Of a stretch of 64,000 nt of DNA, positions 15,478 through 23,862 are shown piece by piece. A model generated the notes under the pieces. It searched no databases. It saw only the letters and a program-made list of their open reading frames with translations, and had not been told where the DNA came from. Source of the DNA: HGM13010 sp934527315 (lineage in GTDB: Bacteria > Bacillota > Clostridia > Oscillospirales > Oscillospiraceae); contig CAKTAK010000006.1 in the NCBI GenBank assembly GCA_934527315.1, forward strand, positions 3,759-67,758. The letters run 5' to 3'. The translations under genes and the position numbers were made by a program. The number at the start of each line of letters is the position of its first letter. Position 1 is the first letter of the stretch.

Positions 15478-17685
15478 TTACAATCCCAGCAATGCGGCCA
15501 GCTGACGGTCATTTTCCTGCGCAGCTTGCTCCAAATTGCGGGCAATGACGTCCAACCGGGCGGCATATTCCGTCTGGTGGTCCGCCAGATCCGTAAAGGT
15601 GCGGAGGGCATCGTCTGCCCGGAAGGTTTCCGGTGTGCCCACGGCGGGCATATGCAGCAAATCCAGATAGGAGGCCACCTTCGGGTCATACACCAGACCC
15701 ATCACGGGCACCCGCTGCTTGGCAGCGAAAATCACCGTATGCAGCCGCATACTGAACACCAGATTGCACAGACCGATGACGCCCATCATGGTTTCCGGCT
15801 TGCCCGGCGTTTCCAAAACATAGGAGGGCGCGGTCATCCGGCTGCGAATCTGTTCGGTTACGGCGCTGTCGGCCGGGGTTTGCATGAGAATGAACAAAAC
15901 GGTGTGGGTTTTGGCGGCTTCATCGCAGAATCGGGCCAACTCCGGCACCGCCTGGGCGATTTTGCCGGACTGCCGCATGGAAACGGCCAAAATGGGACGG
16001 TCCGTGGGGATTTCTGCGGCGGTCAGAATTTCCCGGGCAGCGTCGGGGGCAATGCCATTGAGGGTAAACACCGGGTCGGCGGTGACGGTCATGGCATCGC
16101 TGCGCACACCCATCTGCTCCAATTCCTGCAGGGAATCGGCATCGCGCAGGGTGATGCAGTTGGCTTTGGAAACCACGGCTTGCACCCGGCGGCGGTTTTT
16201 GCTTTTGCTGACGGGACCGATGCCGTTGGCATAGAGCATCACGGGCTTTTTGTAATGCAGGGCCATGCGAATGACCGAGAGGTAATACATCAGAGAGCGG
16301 GTGCTGGTCCGGTCCTGCAGCAGGCTGCCGCCACCGGAAATGAGCAGGTCCGCGTTTTTGACGGCTTTCCGCACCTGCATGGGCTGAAACCGCTGCACGG
16401 CTTTCACATCGTATTCTTCCAACGTGCTGTCCGGCGCGTTGGACAGGGCCACCAATTCTACGTCATCGGACAAGGCTGCCAGCCGCCGGCGAATGGACAG
16501 CAGAATGGCGTCGTCCCCCAGATTGTGATAGCCGTAATATCCGGAAATGACGGCGGTTTTCTTGCGCCAAACCTGCCGATATGCGGTCAGTGCGTCTTCC
16601 GCCATGCGGGCCACGGAGTAGTGGTCGAAAATCACCTGCCGGTTGTAAGTGCCCTGAGCGGCCCAAACTGCCGGACCGGATTGCAGCAATTCGGTCAAAT
16701 CGGCCAGCAGACCCTCCGGGGTGCAGGCAGGCAGACCGCGGCAGCAGAAGTTGCCCAACATGGCCTCGTCCAGCTTTTCCGGTCCGAAAATGCCGTGATA
16801 GCCTTCGTTTCCGGCAATAATCACGGCTTTGCCCCCGGCCATGGCCTCCAATGCGGCCCGGGAAACACCCACGAATACGTCGCCGGCGGCAACGATTTCG
16901 TTAATGTCCGTGCGCGCACCGGGGAGATGGAGCATTTCGTACCCCACTTGGGCATTGACGGCATCGGCTTTGGCTTTCAGCTCGTCATATACATCGCCGC
17001 CGCCGGCAATCAGCAAATGCAGACCGGGGAAACGCTGGGCCAACTGGGGGGCAATGTCAATCAGACACCGGGCGGCAAAGGCGCGGCTGTCGTCCAGACG
17101 GCTGACGGAGGACACGCACACCGCGTCGGCGGGAATGTTCAGCTCCCTCCGCACCCCGGCACCGGACACTGCGGGAGAAAACTTCTCCGTATCAATGCCG
17201 TTGATGGTCACGGTAACGTGCTCTCCGGGAATTCCGTAGTTATCCCACAGATAGGCCTTGATATCATCGGACACGGCAATGGTCCGCTCGCCCCAGTTGG
17301 TGAGCTTGCCAAGAATTCCGCCGGTGTCAAAGACCCAGTGGGCAGTGGTGACAAAGGGGAAATGCATGAATTTGTGGAGAATGCCGCAGAGGAATCCGGG
17401 AATCCGGGCATGGGCATGGACCACGTCGGGCCGCTCTTTTTTGATGAGCCGGCGCATTTTTACAAGGGATTGGAGCATCGGCCAAGGACTGCGGCGGTTC
17501 ATGGGCACGGAAACACATTCGATTCCGGCTTGCTCCAGCTCCGGCACGTAAACACCGCCGTTGGAGGCTACGATGACCCGGTAGCCCCGGCGGTTCAGCT
17601 CCTTGCTCAGCTCCACAATATGGGTTTCGGCTCCGCCGATGTCCATGCCCATGGTGGCCATGAGAATGGTTCTTTTTTCAGACAT
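15478..17685 (-). CDS. csaB: Glycosyltransferase family 4 / polysaccharide pyruvyl transferase (CsaB) fusion
   Basis: 735 residues in two parts. Residues 1-375 are a GT4-type glycosyltransferase (MGMDIGGAETHIVELSKEL, VVHAHARIPG, VSRAALEAMAGGKAVI). From about 378 a CsaB domain begins (TAVISGYYGYHNLGDDAIL, LLISGGGSLLQDRTS, LYANGIGPVSKSKNRRRVQ, MRLHTVIFAAKQRVPVMGLVYD). CsaB adds pyruvate ketals to secondary cell-wall polymer, the ligand of SLH-domain S-layer proteins. The fusion would couple sugar transfer and pyruvylation. It is the last gene of a minus-strand operon; GGAGG precedes the start. Confidence 0.9.
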   Translation of the reverse strand: MSEKRTILMATMGMDIGGAETHIVELSKELNRRGYRVIVASNGGVYVPELEQAGIECVSVPMNRRSPWPMLQSLVKMRRLIKKERPDVVHAHARIPGFLCGILHKFMHFPFVTTAHWVFDTGGILGKLTNWGERTIAVSDDIKAYLWDNYGIPGEHVTVTINGIDTEKFSPAVSGAGVRRELNIPADAVCVSSVSRLDDSRAFAARCLIDIAPQLAQRFPGLHLLIAGGGDVYDELKAKADAVNAQVGYEMLHLPGARTDINEIVAAGDVFVGVSRAALEAMAGGKAVIIAGNEGYHGIFGPEKLDEAMLGNFCCRGLPACTPEGLLADLTELLQSGPAVWAAQGTYNRQVIFDHYSVARMAEDALTAYRQVWRKKTAVISGYYGYHNLGDDAILLSIRRRLAALSDDVELVALSNAPDSTLEEYDVKAVQRFQPMQVRKAVKNADLLISGGGSLLQDRTSTRSLMYYLSVIRMALHYKKPVMLYANGIGPVSKSKNRRRVQAVVSKANCITLRDADSLQELEQMGVRSDAMTVTADPVFTLNGIAPDAAREILTAAEIPTDRPILAVSMRQSGKIAQAVPELARFCDEAAKTHTVLFILMQTPADSAVTEQIRSRMTAPSYVLETPGKPETMMGVIGLCNLVFSMRLHTVIFAAKQRVPVMGLVYDPKVASYLDLLHMPAVGTPETFRADDALRTFTDLADHQTEYAARLDVIARNLEQAAQENDRQLAALLGL

Positions 17686-17697
17686 ACTGCGCCTCCG

Positions 17698-18171
17698 TCA
17701 GGACACGGACATGATCCGTCCATAGAAGGAACGGAACTGGGTGTTCATATTTTTCTGCGCGCCTACGTTAATCTGGTAGGTTTTGTTAATCATATACTGG
17801 CGGCTGGCGGTGATCACACCGGTGCCCTCCACGGTCAGATACAAGTCATAGCGGTCTTCAATGGTGCCCCATTCGGCGGTGCCGTCCGGGTAGGAAATAA
17901 TCGTTTCGGCGGGCTCCGCCGCAACGTTCGTCACGGTGCCGATGACGTTGCCGGAATCGGAATCATACAGCGTGTCTCCGACGCGGATGCCGTCAATGGT
18001 GCTCTCTTTTCCGGCGGGAACCTGCACGGTGTAGGTAATGGTATCCGCCGCGCCCGCGGAGGCGGTTTTGTCGGAAACGGCGAATTTGAAGAAGGCGCCT
18101 GCGGCCAAAACGGCCAACAGCAGGCAGACAAACGCGTCGAACCAATTAAAATGATACTGTTTCTTTTCCAT
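17698..18171 (-). CDS. DUF4330-type membrane-anchored protein
   Basis: 157 residues: one N-terminal membrane helix (FDAFVCLLLAVLAAGAFFKF) and an extracytoplasmic domain with the pattern TYTVQVPAGK...IRVGDTLYDSDSGNVIGTV that I associate with DUF4330. The function is unknown. It lies between a paralogue and the GT-CsaB fusion, 12 nt from the latter, so a role in polymer assembly or export is inferred from position only. AAAGGGG upstream supports the start. Confidence 0.75.
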   Translation of the reverse strand: MEKKQYHFNWFDAFVCLLLAVLAAGAFFKFAVSDKTASAGAADTITYTVQVPAGKESTIDGIRVGDTLYDSDSGNVIGTVTNVAAEPAETIISYPDGTAEWGTIEDRYDLYLTVEGTGVITASRQYMINKTYQINVGAQKNMNTQFRSFYGRIMSVS

Positions 18172-18173
18172 GT

Positions 18174-18671
18174 TTATTCGCCCCTTTCAATGGAAGTCAC
18201 ATAGCCGGTGCCGGAGTAGCAGGGACCGGCAACATTGACCTGGGTGCCTACGGTGACGGTGAAACCGCTTTCGGTGGTCAGCGCGGCAGAGGAGGTGTTC
18301 ATATTGGCCTCAATGACGATTTCGATGTTCTCGTAACGGTCCAAAGGCACATAAACCGCCGTGCCGTTCTCTTCATTGGTCACCTGATAGGTGAAGGGGG
18401 TCACGGTAGAGGACACCACGGTGCCGATGTCGTAGTTTTTTGCGCCGTCCTTGATGGCGTCGCCGGGCTGTACCAATTCACCGGCACCGGCGGGCATTTT
18501 CTGCACCTCCACGGTGTAACGCATGGGGGTTCCGGAGGGGGTGCCCACGGTGACGTTTTTGGGTTTGAGCATCATAAACACCACCGCTGCGGCCACCAGA
18601 CACACGGCCACAATGACAATGTCAAAAATGCTGATTTTCAGGGATTTCTTTTCCGACTGTTCCATGGTCAA
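18174..18671 (-). CDS. DUF4330-type membrane-anchored protein, paralogue
   Basis: 165 residues with the same plan as its downstream neighbour: an N-terminal helix (IFDIVIVAVCLVAAAVVFMML) followed by RYTVEVQKMPAGAGELVQPG...YDIGTVVS. The ATG overlaps the stop of the upstream glycosyltransferase by 4 bp, so translation is coupled. The two paralogues are 2 nt apart and probably act together, perhaps as a heteromer. No enzymatic motif is seen. Confidence 0.72.
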   Translation of the reverse strand: MTMEQSEKKSLKISIFDIVIVAVCLVAAAVVFMMLKPKNVTVGTPSGTPMRYTVEVQKMPAGAGELVQPGDAIKDGAKNYDIGTVVSSTVTPFTYQVTNEENGTAVYVPLDRYENIEIVIEANMNTSSAALTTESGFTVTVGTQVNVAGPCYSGTGYVTSIERGE

Positions 18672-19780
18672 TCCTCCAATACTTTGTCGTAAACGGCCTC
18701 AATATTCCGGGCGAAAATCTCGCCGGTGAAGCGCTGATGATAAATCTCTGTTGCCCGGCGCTGCATGGTTTTCAGCGTGTCGGGCTCGTCCATGAGTTTT
18801 CCGATGCACCGCGCCATGGCGGCGGAATCTCGGGTGGGGAAGAGGTAGCCGTCCTCGCCGTCATCAATCAGCCAGGGGTTTCCGCCGTAATCACTGATGA
18901 CTGCGGGCAGCCCCATGCTCATGCCCTCCAAAATGGACAGGCTGGAGGTTTCCGTACCGAAAGAGGCATTCAGCTGCAGGTCCAGAATGGACAGCAGACC
19001 GCCCACATCGGTGACAAATCCCAAAAAGCTGACACAATCGTCCAGACCCAGCTGGTGGCAATGGGCCCGGGTTTCCTCTTCAAAGCTGCCGCTGCCGGCA
19101 ACCAGCAGACGAACGCTGCGGCCCTCGTCTTTCAGAATCTTCATGGCGTCCAGAATGTCCAGATGGCCCTTGTATTCCTCAATTCTTGCCAGAATACCCA
19201 GAACGAATTCTCCGTCCTGCACTCCGCACCGGGCCCGCATGGCGGCCTGCGCCTCCGGAGAGGTCCGGGGCACCGGGGTCACGCCGTTCATCATGGTGGT
19301 AATCATATCCTTGGAAATGCCGCCGTCGGTGAGGTTTTCCTCTGCGGCGGGGCTGACGGCAATGATGTGGTCGGCGAAAAACTCGTTCATGGTTTTGTTC
19401 ACCCAACGGCCGGGATTCTTTTTGATGCGGTCGGGCACCGGGAATGCACAGTGCCGGGTGTAAATGATTTTCGCACCGGTGCCTTTTGCGGCGATGCGGC
19501 CGGACATGGCGCCGTGGGTGTGAACAATGTCGGGATGCTCGGCCCGAATGACCCGTTTCAGCGCCTTGACGGCTTCCATGGAAAAGGACTGATCTCCCAT
19601 ACCGGGCACTTCAATCACCGGGGTGTTCAGCTTTTCCACTTCCGGTTTCAGCTGGCTGTTTTCCGGCAGCACGACCTTGATTTCGTACTTGCTCCGGTCG
19701 TAGTATTTCAGAAAGTTCAGCAGATACCGTCCGGCGCCGCCGATATTGGTATCGCTGATGATATTCAAAACCTTAATCAT
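18668..19780 (-). CDS. Glycosyltransferase family 4
   Basis: 370 residues with the GT-B fold signature of GT4 enzymes: NIGGAGRYLLNFLKYY near the N terminus, IVHTHGAMSGRIAAK, HIIAVSPAAEENL, LGILARIEEYKGHLDILDAM (start of the C-terminal nucleotide-sugar domain) and the retaining-enzyme motif SSLSILEGMSMGLPAVISDYGG, with Glu in place of the first E of EX7E. It probably transfers a sugar during cell-surface polysaccharide synthesis; donor and acceptor are not predictable. Overlaps both neighbours by 4 bp. Confidence 0.9.
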   Translation of the reverse strand: MIKVLNIISDTNIGGAGRYLLNFLKYYDRSKYEIKVVLPENSQLKPEVEKLNTPVIEVPGMGDQSFSMEAVKALKRVIRAEHPDIVHTHGAMSGRIAAKGTGAKIIYTRHCAFPVPDRIKKNPGRWVNKTMNEFFADHIIAVSPAAEENLTDGGISKDMITTMMNGVTPVPRTSPEAQAAMRARCGVQDGEFVLGILARIEEYKGHLDILDAMKILKDEGRSVRLLVAGSGSFEEETRAHCHQLGLDDCVSFLGFVTDVGGLLSILDLQLNASFGTETSSLSILEGMSMGLPAVISDYGGNPWLIDDGEDGYLFPTRDSAAMARCIGKLMDEPDTLKTMQRRATEIYHQRFTGEIFARNIEAVYDKVLED

Positions 19781-21210
19781 ACGGTTTCTTCCTCCCGCAA
19801 TTTGGTAAACATCAGGTAAATGCCCAAAAATCCCCAGAACATGAGCATGACCCGGTAGTTATAAAACGTATAGTCAAACATACTTTGCAGCAAAAATCCC
19901 GCAATGGCGGCAATGCCGGCCATCTGGAAAAGCTTGTTTTCCTTGTTCGGCTCGGCAGCGGTGGCGGAGCACAGGGTTCGGGTGGCGGAAAACAGCACCA
20001 GACACAGCAGCACCGTTCCGCTGACACCGGTATCGCACATGGTCTGCAAAAACAGATTGTGGGCATGGGGAGCGGAAACGTGGCTGTAGGAAAAGGCGGG
20101 GTAGACGGTGTTGTATGCGTCTTTGCCCGGACCGACGCCGGAGAACCAGAATTCTTTCAGCATGGCAATGGTGCCCATCCAGATATACACCCGGTAAGAC
20201 GTGGAGGTATCTCCCATGTTGCCGATGCTTGTGATGCGCTGAAGAATGGATTCCGGCAGAACGAAGGGGGCAACCGCCAGCAAAGCAAAGCCCACCAGCA
20301 GGAACCGCCGGTCATACATGACCATGAAAATGGCGGCAGCCAAGCAAATACCCAACCAGCAGCCGCGGGAGTAGGTCAGCACCATACACAGCATCATGAC
20401 GCAGAAACAGCCGGCCCAGACAATGCGCTTGAACCAGGTTTTTGCGGAGAACAGAAAGCCCACGCACAGGGGAATGACCAGCAGCAGATATTCGCCCAAT
20501 ACGTTGGGGTTTGCCAACGTGGAGTACACCCGGAAACTGATGTTGAACATATCCTTGTCCACCCATGCGCCGATGCGCTGACCGCCGGTGAGGTACTGAT
20601 AGAATCCGTAAAAGGACACCAGAACGCCCATAAATACCAGCAGCGCGGAAACGGTCTTCAGCTGCCGATAGGTGGTGATGCTGTTGGTCAGGAGAATGAA
20701 GAACAACGCGAACATACAGAACATGGCGCTGATTTTCAGACTGCTGCCCGGGGTGACGGAAGTGAATGCACAGAATACGTAAACAAACGCAAAGGCATAC
20801 ACGAATTTGTTCACCGGGAAGTAAACCAGCGTGCGGTTTTCCTCGCAGCCGAAGGTCAGCAGCAGAGAACACAGAGACACCATGGTCAGCGCCAGAATGG
20901 CCATTGTGGGCAGAACCGGCGCGCACACCAAGGTCAGACCGGTCCAAAGCACCGGCTTTCGGAAGATGCTGTTTTCTGTGATTTTATCCAAGCGCAGCGC
21001 CCTGCACAGCCAAAGCAAAAACCGATGGAGCAAGCAAGCCAATCGGAACAGCAGACTTTGCCGGGAATGGTCCTCTCCGGAACGCTGATGGAGAAACCAT
21101 TGTAAAATGGGACTTTGTTTCCATTGTTTGGAAAACCATCCGGCGATGACCGCAAAAATATGATAAATCATACTGTTTCGGACACTGCCCAAGATGATAC
21201 CGTAATTCAT
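19777..21210 (-). CDS. O-antigen ligase/polymerase family membrane protein
   Basis: 477 residues, about ten to twelve membrane segments and a large extracytoplasmic loop with the Wzy_C-type pattern (TYSRGCWLGICLAAAIFMVMY, then GVGPGKDAYNTVYPAFSYSH and APHAHNLFLQTMCDTGVSG). Such proteins ligate or polymerise surface polysaccharide on the outer face of the membrane. It is the first gene of the polysaccharide operon, with AAAGGAGG before its ATG and a promoter about 70 nt upstream. Whether it is a ligase or polymerase cannot be told from sequence. Confidence 0.87.
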   Translation of the reverse strand: MNYGIILGSVRNSMIYHIFAVIAGWFSKQWKQSPILQWFLHQRSGEDHSRQSLLFRLACLLHRFLLWLCRALRLDKITENSIFRKPVLWTGLTLVCAPVLPTMAILALTMVSLCSLLLTFGCEENRTLVYFPVNKFVYAFAFVYVFCAFTSVTPGSSLKISAMFCMFALFFILLTNSITTYRQLKTVSALLVFMGVLVSFYGFYQYLTGGQRIGAWVDKDMFNISFRVYSTLANPNVLGEYLLLVIPLCVGFLFSAKTWFKRIVWAGCFCVMMLCMVLTYSRGCWLGICLAAAIFMVMYDRRFLLVGFALLAVAPFVLPESILQRITSIGNMGDTSTSYRVYIWMGTIAMLKEFWFSGVGPGKDAYNTVYPAFSYSHVSAPHAHNLFLQTMCDTGVSGTVLLCLVLFSATRTLCSATAAEPNKENKLFQMAGIAAIAGFLLQSMFDYTFYNYRVMLMFWGFLGIYLMFTKLREEETV

Positions 21211-21282
21211 CGGAACCCTCCTTTATTGAATCAGAGTGTAATCTCTCAGGGGTTCTGCTGCCAAAAGGCCGCAGTTCCCTAT

Positions 21283-21311
21283 ATTCTATCAGAAAACCAT
21301 CGATTTGTAAA
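21283..21311 (-). promoter_or_regulatory. Promoter of the polysaccharide operon
   Basis: Minus strand: TTTACA, 17-bp spacer, TAGAAT, about 70 nt upstream of the first gene. Confidence 0.6.
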
Positions 21312-21348
21312 TTCACACCGGCGGTTCAAATGTGAAAAAACAGAAAAC

Positions 21349-21379
21349 AAAATCCGCCCTTGGGGAAACGGCGGATTTT
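21349..21379 (-). terminator. greA terminator
   Basis: AAAATCCGCC / GGCGGATTTT stem; Ts follow on either strand. It lies 46 nt after the greA stop. Confidence 0.75.
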
Positions 21380-21424
21380 TTCAAAGCTTTTGGGGTGAGT
21401 ATGGTTTCGGAACAGACGGAGGCA

Positions 21425-21928
21425 TTAGTATTCGCTGATGGGCAAGTCCTCGTCATCTTCGCCTTTTTCGATTTTAATGATTTTTGCGTCATAGCCGAAC
21501 CGGTCATTCACCTGCACGTGGACCACATCGCCCACTTTCCGACCCATCAGCACGCTGCCCACGGGGGATTCCTTGCTGATCAAACCTTTGAGGGGGTTCT
21601 GGCGCAGGGTGGTGACAATGCGGAACACGGTTTCTTCTTGCTCATCTTCCATAAACACGGTGACCGTATCGAACAGACCCACCTCGTCCGATTGGGAATT
21701 GTCCTCAATCACCACGGCGGTTTTAATCATATTTTCCAGATAGCGAATGCGGCTGTCGTTCCGGTTTTTCTCCCGTTTGGCGGCCTTGTATTCAAAATTT
21801 TCCGAGAGGTCGCCGAATCCCCGGGCTACTTTTACTTCTTCAATCAGCTGCGGGCGCAGCTCGTTCCGGCGGTATTCCACCTCGGCCTTCATTTTTTCAA
21901 TGTCAACTTTCGTCAGTTCGTCATGCAT
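21425..21928 (-). CDS. greA: Transcription elongation factor GreA/GreB family
   Basis: 167 residues. GreA inserts a coiled coil into the RNA polymerase secondary channel to stimulate transcript cleavage and rescue backtracked complexes. Visible: the N-terminal coiled coil with the acidic tip context GDLSENFEYKAAKREKNRND (the DLSEN Asp/Glu pair is the catalytic tip) and a C-terminal FKBP-like domain (GLISKESPVGSVLMGRKVGDVVHV). The start was chosen at the ATG preceded by AAGGTG; 49 further upstream codons have no similarity and overlap the promoter. Confidence 0.93.
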   Translation of the reverse strand: MHDELTKVDIEKMKAEVEYRRNELRPQLIEEVKVARGFGDLSENFEYKAAKREKNRNDSRIRYLENMIKTAVVIEDNSQSDEVGLFDTVTVFMEDEQEETVFRIVTTLRQNPLKGLISKESPVGSVLMGRKVGDVVHVQVNDRFGYDAKIIKIEKGEDDEDLPISEY

Positions 21929-21954
21929 GAACCGGCACCTTCTTTCCAGCGGGC

Positions 21955-21983
21955 AGTGTAGCACATTTGTCCGGGAAAAGCAA
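21955..21983 (-). promoter_or_regulatory. greA promoter
   Basis: Minus strand: TTGCTT, 17-bp spacer, TACACT with an upstream TG (extended -10), close to the start codon. Confidence 0.65.
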
Positions 21984-22068
21984 AGGAAAACGAGGGGTAT
22001 CTTGCTTGGATTTAGAAAATCATTGTGAAACGCCACGTAGCAACTGCGTTTGAGGGGCGTTGTTCTTT

Positions 22069-22097
22069 TTGACAATGTCCGTTAACACTTGTATGTT
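22069..22097 (+). promoter_or_regulatory. Candidate promoter of the AT-rich orphan gene
   Basis: TTGACA, 17-bp spacer, TATGTT on the plus strand, about 110 nt upstream of the orphan's start. A palindromic TGTAAA...TTTACA lies downstream near 22154-22170. Confidence 0.4.
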
Positions 22098-22210
22098 GTT
22101 GTACAAATCGTATCACTCACTGAATATAAAATGAGCAGAAGTAGCAAAAACAATGTAAATATATTTTACATATTGTGCAGTTTGTTTAAAAATGTTAAAA
22201 TTATATACGG

Positions 22211-22723
22211 GTGATAAGATTGTTTATCTTTCGGAAATACCAGGTTTTCTTAGCTGGGATATGTTTTCCGATTGTTGGCTGGCTGATTCGACTGTTACAG
22301 TTTGATTTTTCGGGAAGTCATATCGGAATGGTATTGGGAGACCGATGTTGCTATTTGATTTTGTTCTGTGTTTTCTTGGTCTATCCCTTCTCGGTTGGCT
22401 ATTTTTGTGATAGAAAGAAAAAGATTCAGTCTGCTGCGCTGTTTTTCATTCCTACGATTCTTTTTCGGCTGGCTGCTTACGGGAACTACCACCAGATTCT
22501 TGCTGCTTTGGAACATCATATTGTGTTGAACACGTTGATCAGAATCCTTGCTTTTTTGACGCAAGGCACGTTGCGTCCGTTATATGCTTTGTCGGAATGG
22601 ATCGCAGTGAAACCGTTATCGTTTACATACAGTTTTTTGCTCACTGTTGGACTATCCGGCATTTCTTTTTGGATTGGAATCTCACGAACGAGGCATTTTG
22701 TTGCCGGCGGTGATTTGAACTGA
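22211..22723 (+). CDS. Hypothetical membrane protein, AT-rich
   Basis: 170 residues with four or five hydrophobic segments (FLAGICFPIVGWLIRLL, CCYLILFCVFLVYPF, AALFFIPTILFRLAAYG, FTYSFLLTVGLSGISFWIGI). I do not recognise a family. The frame opens with GTG at 22211; a TTG at 22220 preceded by GGTGAT may be the real start. Composition is clearly more AT-rich than the surroundings and it stands alone between greA (divergent) and the next gene, which suggests acquisition or relaxed selection. Confidence 0.5.
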   Translation: MIRLFIFRKYQVFLAGICFPIVGWLIRLLQFDFSGSHIGMVLGDRCCYLILFCVFLVYPFSVGYFCDRKKKIQSAALFFIPTILFRLAAYGNYHQILAALEHHIVLNTLIRILAFLTQGTLRPLYALSEWIAVKPLSFTYSFLLTVGLSGISFWIGISRTRHFVAGGDLN

Positions 22724-22808
22724 TTTGTTAACAGAGAATTGTGCACAATTTGCATCAAGAACATGCAATGACCCGTATATCCAATAGTTTGCCGATTTTG
22801 CTGTCAGT

Positions 22809-22836
22809 GCCCCCGGGAACCTTTCAACCCGGGGGC
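22809..22836 (+). terminator. Strong hairpin, possible terminator after the orphan gene
   Basis: GCCCCCGGG / CCCGGGGGC stem with a 10-nt loop. The following tract (GTTGTTCTGTTCC) is only moderately T-rich, so termination may be weak. Confidence 0.5.
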
Positions 22837-22880
22837 GTTGTTCTGTTCCGGTGCGCAAAAAAGAAAAGTCCTTGAGTTAT

Positions 22881-22909
22881 TTGACATATGTCAGTTATCG
22901 TGCTATACT
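22881..22909 (+). promoter_or_regulatory. Promoter with palindromic operator before the UPF0251-NifX gene
   Basis: TTGACA, 17-bp spacer, TATACT. The perfect 12-bp palindrome TGACATATGTCA (22882-22893) starts inside the -35 element, a position suited to repression, possibly by the gene's own HTH domain. Confidence 0.75.
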
Positions 22910-22940
22910 GGACTCAGAAAACGAAACGGAGGAATTGCAG

Positions 22941-23705
22941 ATGCCTCGTCCCTGCAAACAGCGGCGCATTTGTGCGGAGCCGGCCTGCGGACAATTCGGT
23001 CCCAGTCACGGCGGAAACGGTCAGACGGTCATTATGGCGGTGGATGAATTTGAAACCATTCGCCTGATTGACTTGGAGGGCTTTACTCAGGAGCAATGTG
23101 CCAGTCAAATGAATGTGGCCCGGACGACCGTGCAGGCCATTTACAGCAGCGCCCGTCAGAAATTGGCGGACTGTCTGGTGAACGAAAAAGAGCTGGTGAT
23201 TCAGGGGGGCGACTACATTCTCTGCGACGGTACCCATCGGGGCTGCGGTTGCGGCAGCTGTTGGCACGAAAGCGGCTCTTGTGGGGAAAAAATTGAGGAA
23301 GGTGCAGCAATGAAAATCGCAGTAACTTATGAAAACGGACAGGTGTTCCAGCATTTCGGTCATACGGAGCACTTCAAAATTTATGATGTGGCAGACGGCA
23401 AGGTAACGCAGGCAGAAGTGGTTGACACCAACGGCAGCGGTCACGGCGCACTGGCAGGCTTTTTGGCTGACCGGGGCGTGGATACCTTGATTTGCGGCGG
23501 CATCGGCGGCGGCGCACAGCAGGCATTGACCGAGGCGGGGATCCGTTTCTATGGCGGTGTGCAGGGCGACGCAGACCGCGCAGTGGCGCAGCTGTTGGAG
23601 GGCGGTCTGAGCTTTGACCCCAACGTGCATTGCGACCATCATGCACATGAGCACGGCCATGAGGGCGGCTCCTGCGGCAGCCACGGCTGCGGCGGCCATC
23701 ACTAA
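22941..23705 (+). CDS. UPF0251 (DUF134) DNA-binding domain fused to a NifX/NifB-type domain
   Basis: 254 residues. Residues 1-110 match the UPF0251/DUF134 helix-turn-helix family (MPRPCKQRRICAEP, VIMAVDEFETIRLIDLEGFT, QCASQMNVARTTVQAIY), with a Cys-rich linker (GCGCGSCWHESGSCG). From about 124 a dinitrogenase iron-molybdenum cofactor-type domain follows (MKIAVTYENGQVFQHFGHTE, DTLICGGIGGGAQQAL). The end is His/Cys-rich (CDHHAHEHGHEGGSCGSHGC), likely metal-binding. A metal or Fe-S-responsive regulator is a reasonable inference; no nif genes are near. The start follows GGAGGAA; an internal ATG with its own GGAAGG could produce the NifX part alone. Confidence 0.85.
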   Translation: MPRPCKQRRICAEPACGQFGPSHGGNGQTVIMAVDEFETIRLIDLEGFTQEQCASQMNVARTTVQAIYSSARQKLADCLVNEKELVIQGGDYILCDGTHRGCGCGSCWHESGSCGEKIEEGAAMKIAVTYENGQVFQHFGHTEHFKIYDVADGKVTQAEVVDTNGSGHGALAGFLADRGVDTLICGGIGGGAQQALTEAGIRFYGGVQGDADRAVAQLLEGGLSFDPNVHCDHHAHEHGHEGGSCGSHGCGGHH

Positions 23706-23716
23706 AAAATGACAGC

Positions 23717-23746
23717 ACTCCCGGGACTTCGGTTCCGGGAGTTTTT
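23717..23746 (+). terminator. Terminator after the UPF0251-NifX gene
   Basis: ACTCCCGGGA / TCCGGGAGT stem with a short loop followed by TTTTT. Confidence 0.85.
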
Positions 23747-23788
23747 GCGAAAATCGGAAATAATTCTGCAAAAATTTTGAAATACCCA

Positions 23789-23817
23789 TTGACAGAGTGG
23801 GAATATAGGTCTATAAT
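23789..23817 (+). promoter_or_regulatory. Consensus promoter of the Cys-leader/ABC operon
   Basis: Perfect TTGACA, 17-bp spacer, perfect TATAAT; transcription would start near 23824, about 40 nt before the leader ATG. Confidence 0.9.
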
Positions 23818-23862
23818 CGCATCAATCAGTTTGGGCGGGAAACGCCGAAAGGAGGAGCAGAT

